A DNA stretch of 64,000 nt, from contig UQJP01000004.1 of the NCBI GenBank assembly GCA_900541415.1, positions 84,265 through 148,264 of the forward strand, written 5' to 3'. The notes under the pieces are model-generated. The model saw nothing but the letters and a program-made list of their open reading frames with translations. It was not told the origin of the DNA and ran no database searches. This stretch comes from an uncultured Odoribacter sp. Its GTDB lineage: Bacteria > Bacteroidota > Bacteroidia > Bacteroidales > Marinifilaceae. Every line of letters starts with the position of its first letter. The stretch's first letter is position 1. This document shows positions 62,179 through 64,000 of this stretch, piece after piece. The translations under genes were made by a program, and so were the position numbers.

Positions 62179-63030
62179 TTAATGTTTATTTTCAATGCTG
62201 TATAAGCGTTCAATTTCAGCCGGAGCGTGCAGGTCGAGAATCAGGCTATGTCCTGTATCCAGGTCGGCAATAACCGCCATATCGGTTGCCGTCAATGAAA
62301 AATCCCCGATTCCGAAGTTTTCAGCCATACGCTCTTTATGTACCGATTTGGGGATGGCGACGATGCCTTGCTGTAAATGCCAGCGCAGAACAACCTGGGC
62401 TGCCGTTTTGGAATATTTATGGCCGATCGCCGTCAGCAGAGGGTTTGAAAACAGTCCGTTCCGCCCTTCGGCGAAAGGCCCCCAGGCTTCGCTCTGTATG
62501 CCGAGCTTGTGCATGATTCGTATAGCTTCGGCCTGCTGGGAATAAGGATGTATTTCTATCTGATCTACTGCCGGAACGATCTTTGCGTTGTGGCAGAGGT
62601 CCAGCAATCGGTCGGGCTCGAAATTGCAGACGCCGATGGCACGGACGCGGCCCGTTTCGCAAAGCTCTTCCATGGCCCGCCATGCTCCGTAATAATCGCC
62701 GAAGGGCATGTGAATCAGGTACAAGTCCAGGTAATCTAAACCCAGCCGTGAGAGGGAGGCTTCGAAGGCTTGTTTTGTCCGTTTATATCCCATTTCTGAA
62801 ATCCATGCTTTTGTGGTAATGAACAGTTCTTCCCGGGGAATCCCGCTCTTGCGGACGGCTATACCCACAGCCCTTTCGTTTCCGTACACCGAGGCCGTGT
62901 CGATCAGCCGATAACCGACGGCAAGGGCATCGGATACTGCCTGTTCACACTCCGTGGTATTTTCCACCTGAAAAACGCCGAATCCCATAAGCGGCATTTT
63001 TACTCCGTTATTTAATATCGTATCATTCAT
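62179..63030 (-). CDS. Aldo/keto reductase (AKR5-like)
   Basis: 283 aa NADPH-dependent carbonyl reductase. The catalytic tetrad positions are visible: D of LIDTASVYGNE near residue 42, Y47, K of TTKAWI near 73, and H of YLIHMPF near 105. The C-terminal IPKSVHKERMAEN segment near 230 is the cofactor-binding site of 2,5-diketo-gluconate reductase-like enzymes. It is 22 nt upstream of the flavodoxin lipoprotein gene. Substrate unknown. Confidence 0.92.
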   Translation of the reverse strand: MNDTILNNGVKMPLMGFGVFQVENTTECEQAVSDALAVGYRLIDTASVYGNERAVGIAVRKSGIPREELFITTKAWISEMGYKRTKQAFEASLSRLGLDYLDLYLIHMPFGDYYGAWRAMEELCETGRVRAIGVCNFEPDRLLDLCHNAKIVPAVDQIEIHPYSQQAEAIRIMHKLGIQSEAWGPFAEGRNGLFSNPLLTAIGHKYSKTAAQVVLRWHLQQGIVAIPKSVHKERMAENFGIGDFSLTATDMAVIADLDTGHSLILDLHAPAEIERLYSIENKH

Positions 63031-63038
63031 GTGTCTTG

Positions 63039-64000
63039 TTATTTATCGATTTGGCTTTCGGTGAACGGGTCGGCACGGTGTCCCATCAGGTCGATCCGGG
63101 CAAATGCCCGGTCGAACTCTTCCATTTCCCAGGCCGTTAAGCGGGGCGAGGCTGCACCGAGGAAATCGTCGAGATGGGCTGGATTGGTCGTTCCGGGGAT
63201 CGGCGCTATCCACGGTTTGCGTGACAACATCCAGATTAAGGCAAATTGGGCAGGTGTTACTCCTTTCTTTTGCGCCCATTCTCGCACTAAGGCAACGAGC
63301 GGCATATTGTGTTTCAAGGCTTCGGGTGTGAACTGCGGTAGGTTCCAGCGTCGGTCGCCTTCATAGAAACGGCTGTTCTCGTCAATTACCCCAGTAAGAA
63401 ACGCACGTCCCAGCGGACAATAAGGTACGAAACCGATACCTAACTCTTCGAGCGTCGGGAAGATTTTGGTTTCGGGTTCCCTCCACCAGATGGCATACTC
63501 GCTCTGTACGGCAGAGAGAGGGCAGACGGCATGTGCCCGACGGATGGAACGGGCACTGGCCTCGGACAGTCCCCAATGCAACACTTTGCCTTCCTGCATC
63601 AAATCCTTGACGGTTCCGGCTACCTCTTCCATCGGTACTTTCGGATCGACACGGTGCTGATACAACAAATCGATGTGATCGGTGCGCAGGCGTTTCAATG
63701 AGCCTTCTACCGCCCGCCGGATATGATCGGGGCGGCTGTTGATAGCGGTCGGTTGTTTCTCCTCGACTCCGAAGCCGAACTTCGTGCCGATTTTCACTTT
63801 GTCGCGGAACGGGACGAGTGCTTCGCCCACCCATTCCTCGCTGGTATAAGGCCCATATACCTCGGCTGTATCGAAAAAAGTCACCCCTTTGTCATAGGCC
63901 CGGCGGATCAGGGCGATCATTTCCCGTTTATCGTATTTTCCGCCGTAATAGCCTACCATCGGCAGGCATCCCAGGCGCCGGGCCGAGACGATATCCGCAA
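63039..64000 (-). CDS. Aldo/keto reductase (YakC/AKR13-like), 5' end cut by window edge
   Basis: The reading frame continues past the first internal ATG at 63959 to the right edge, and the upstream codons give VSARRLGCLPMVGYYGG, the family start region. The true start is therefore outside the window. The visible part has FFDTAEVYGPYTSEE (catalytic Asp and Tyr), TKFGF (Lys), LLYQHRVDP (His) and a C-terminal PIPGTTNPAHLDD cofactor region. It differs in sequence from the downstream AKR and is not a recent duplicate. It ends 8 nt before the next AKR, so they are co-transcribed. GC content is higher than in most of the window. Confidence 0.92.
   Translation of the reverse strand, partial: ADIVSARRLGCLPMVGYYGGKYDKREMIALIRRAYDKGVTFFDTAEVYGPYTSEEWVGEALVPFRDKVKIGTKFGFGVEEKQPTAINSRPDHIRRAVEGSLKRLRTDHIDLLYQHRVDPKVPMEEVAGTVKDLMQEGKVLHWGLSEASARSIRRAHAVCPLSAVQSEYAIWWREPETKIFPTLEELGIGFVPYCPLGRAFLTGVIDENSRFYEGDRRWNLPQFTPEALKHNMPLVALVREWAQKKGVTPAQFALIWMLSRKPWIAPIPGTTNPAHLDDFLGAASPRLTAWEMEEFDRAFARIDLMGHRADPFTESQIDK

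Noticed and set aside
1..64000. CRISPR arrays, insertion sequences, prophage or integrative-element genes
   Set aside because: No regularly spaced repeats, transposase, integrase, relaxase or phage structural genes were seen on either strand.

Overview
The window reads as chromosomal DNA of a Bacteroidota (Bacteroidales) bacterium. The signs are several TAnnTTTG promoter boxes with no strong Shine-Dalgarno sequences, a NusG-like UpxY antiterminator, DUF4831 and DUF2795-type proteins, two GH20 hexosaminidases, a DPP IV, an AddB-type nuclease, and a Tgt that lacks the usual zinc cysteines. An Odoribacter/Butyricimonas-like gut anaerobe would fit, but the genus is inference. I saw no rRNA, tRNA, CRISPR array, insertion sequence or phage gene. 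Both ends cut through a gene: a POT peptide transporter on the left and an aldo/keto reductase on the right.

Layout. 1-9.4 kb holds a POT transporter, NAD(P)HX repair enzyme (nnr), a DUF4831 protein, a ClC chloride protein, a CDF metal exporter, a small DUF2795-like protein and a GH20 enzyme. 9.4-19.1 kb is mostly minus strand: AddB-like nuclease, acyl-CoA synthetase, PepD and DPP IV, with a nitroreductase and a degenerate FAH-like protein on the plus strand. 19.2-36.2 kb starts with housekeeping genes (tgt, an LptF/G permease, an RluB-type pseudouridine synthase). These run through a 1-nt stop/start overlap into upxY and a short, AT-rich surface-polysaccharide locus: SLBB exporter, two Wzz-type chain-length proteins, a WecA-like initiating transferase and rmlACDB. 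An ABC-F ATPase and a UDP-glucuronate decarboxylase follow.

36.4-46.1 kb is the most distinctive part. A tight plus-strand run encodes a lipoprotein with a caspase/gingipain-like His-Cys pair, a GH36 alpha-galactosidase, a metzincin-like metalloprotease, a GH20 hexosaminidase, CutC and a peptide deformylase carrying a lipoprotein signal. A fused aconitase/isopropylmalate isomerase-like protein follows; it keeps the Fe-S cysteines but has lost key substrate and catalytic residues. The run looks like a cell-envelope glycoprotein or glycopeptide degradation operon without SusC/SusD.

46.3-60.4 kb returns to housekeeping (htpG, nfo, a phosphodiesterase, an S41 protease, queF, an MsbA-like exporter, purB). 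Next comes an envelope operon: a protein with a SusC-like N-terminus but no barrel, a CysZ/EI24-like membrane protein and an NfeD protease. 60.5-64 kb is a GC-richer minus-strand cluster of an acetyltransferase, a lipoprotein flavodoxin with a cyclophilin-like domain, and two aldo/keto reductases.

Starts were moved downstream of the longest open frame where a signal peptide or family N-terminus required it. All functions are from motif reading only; no database search was run.
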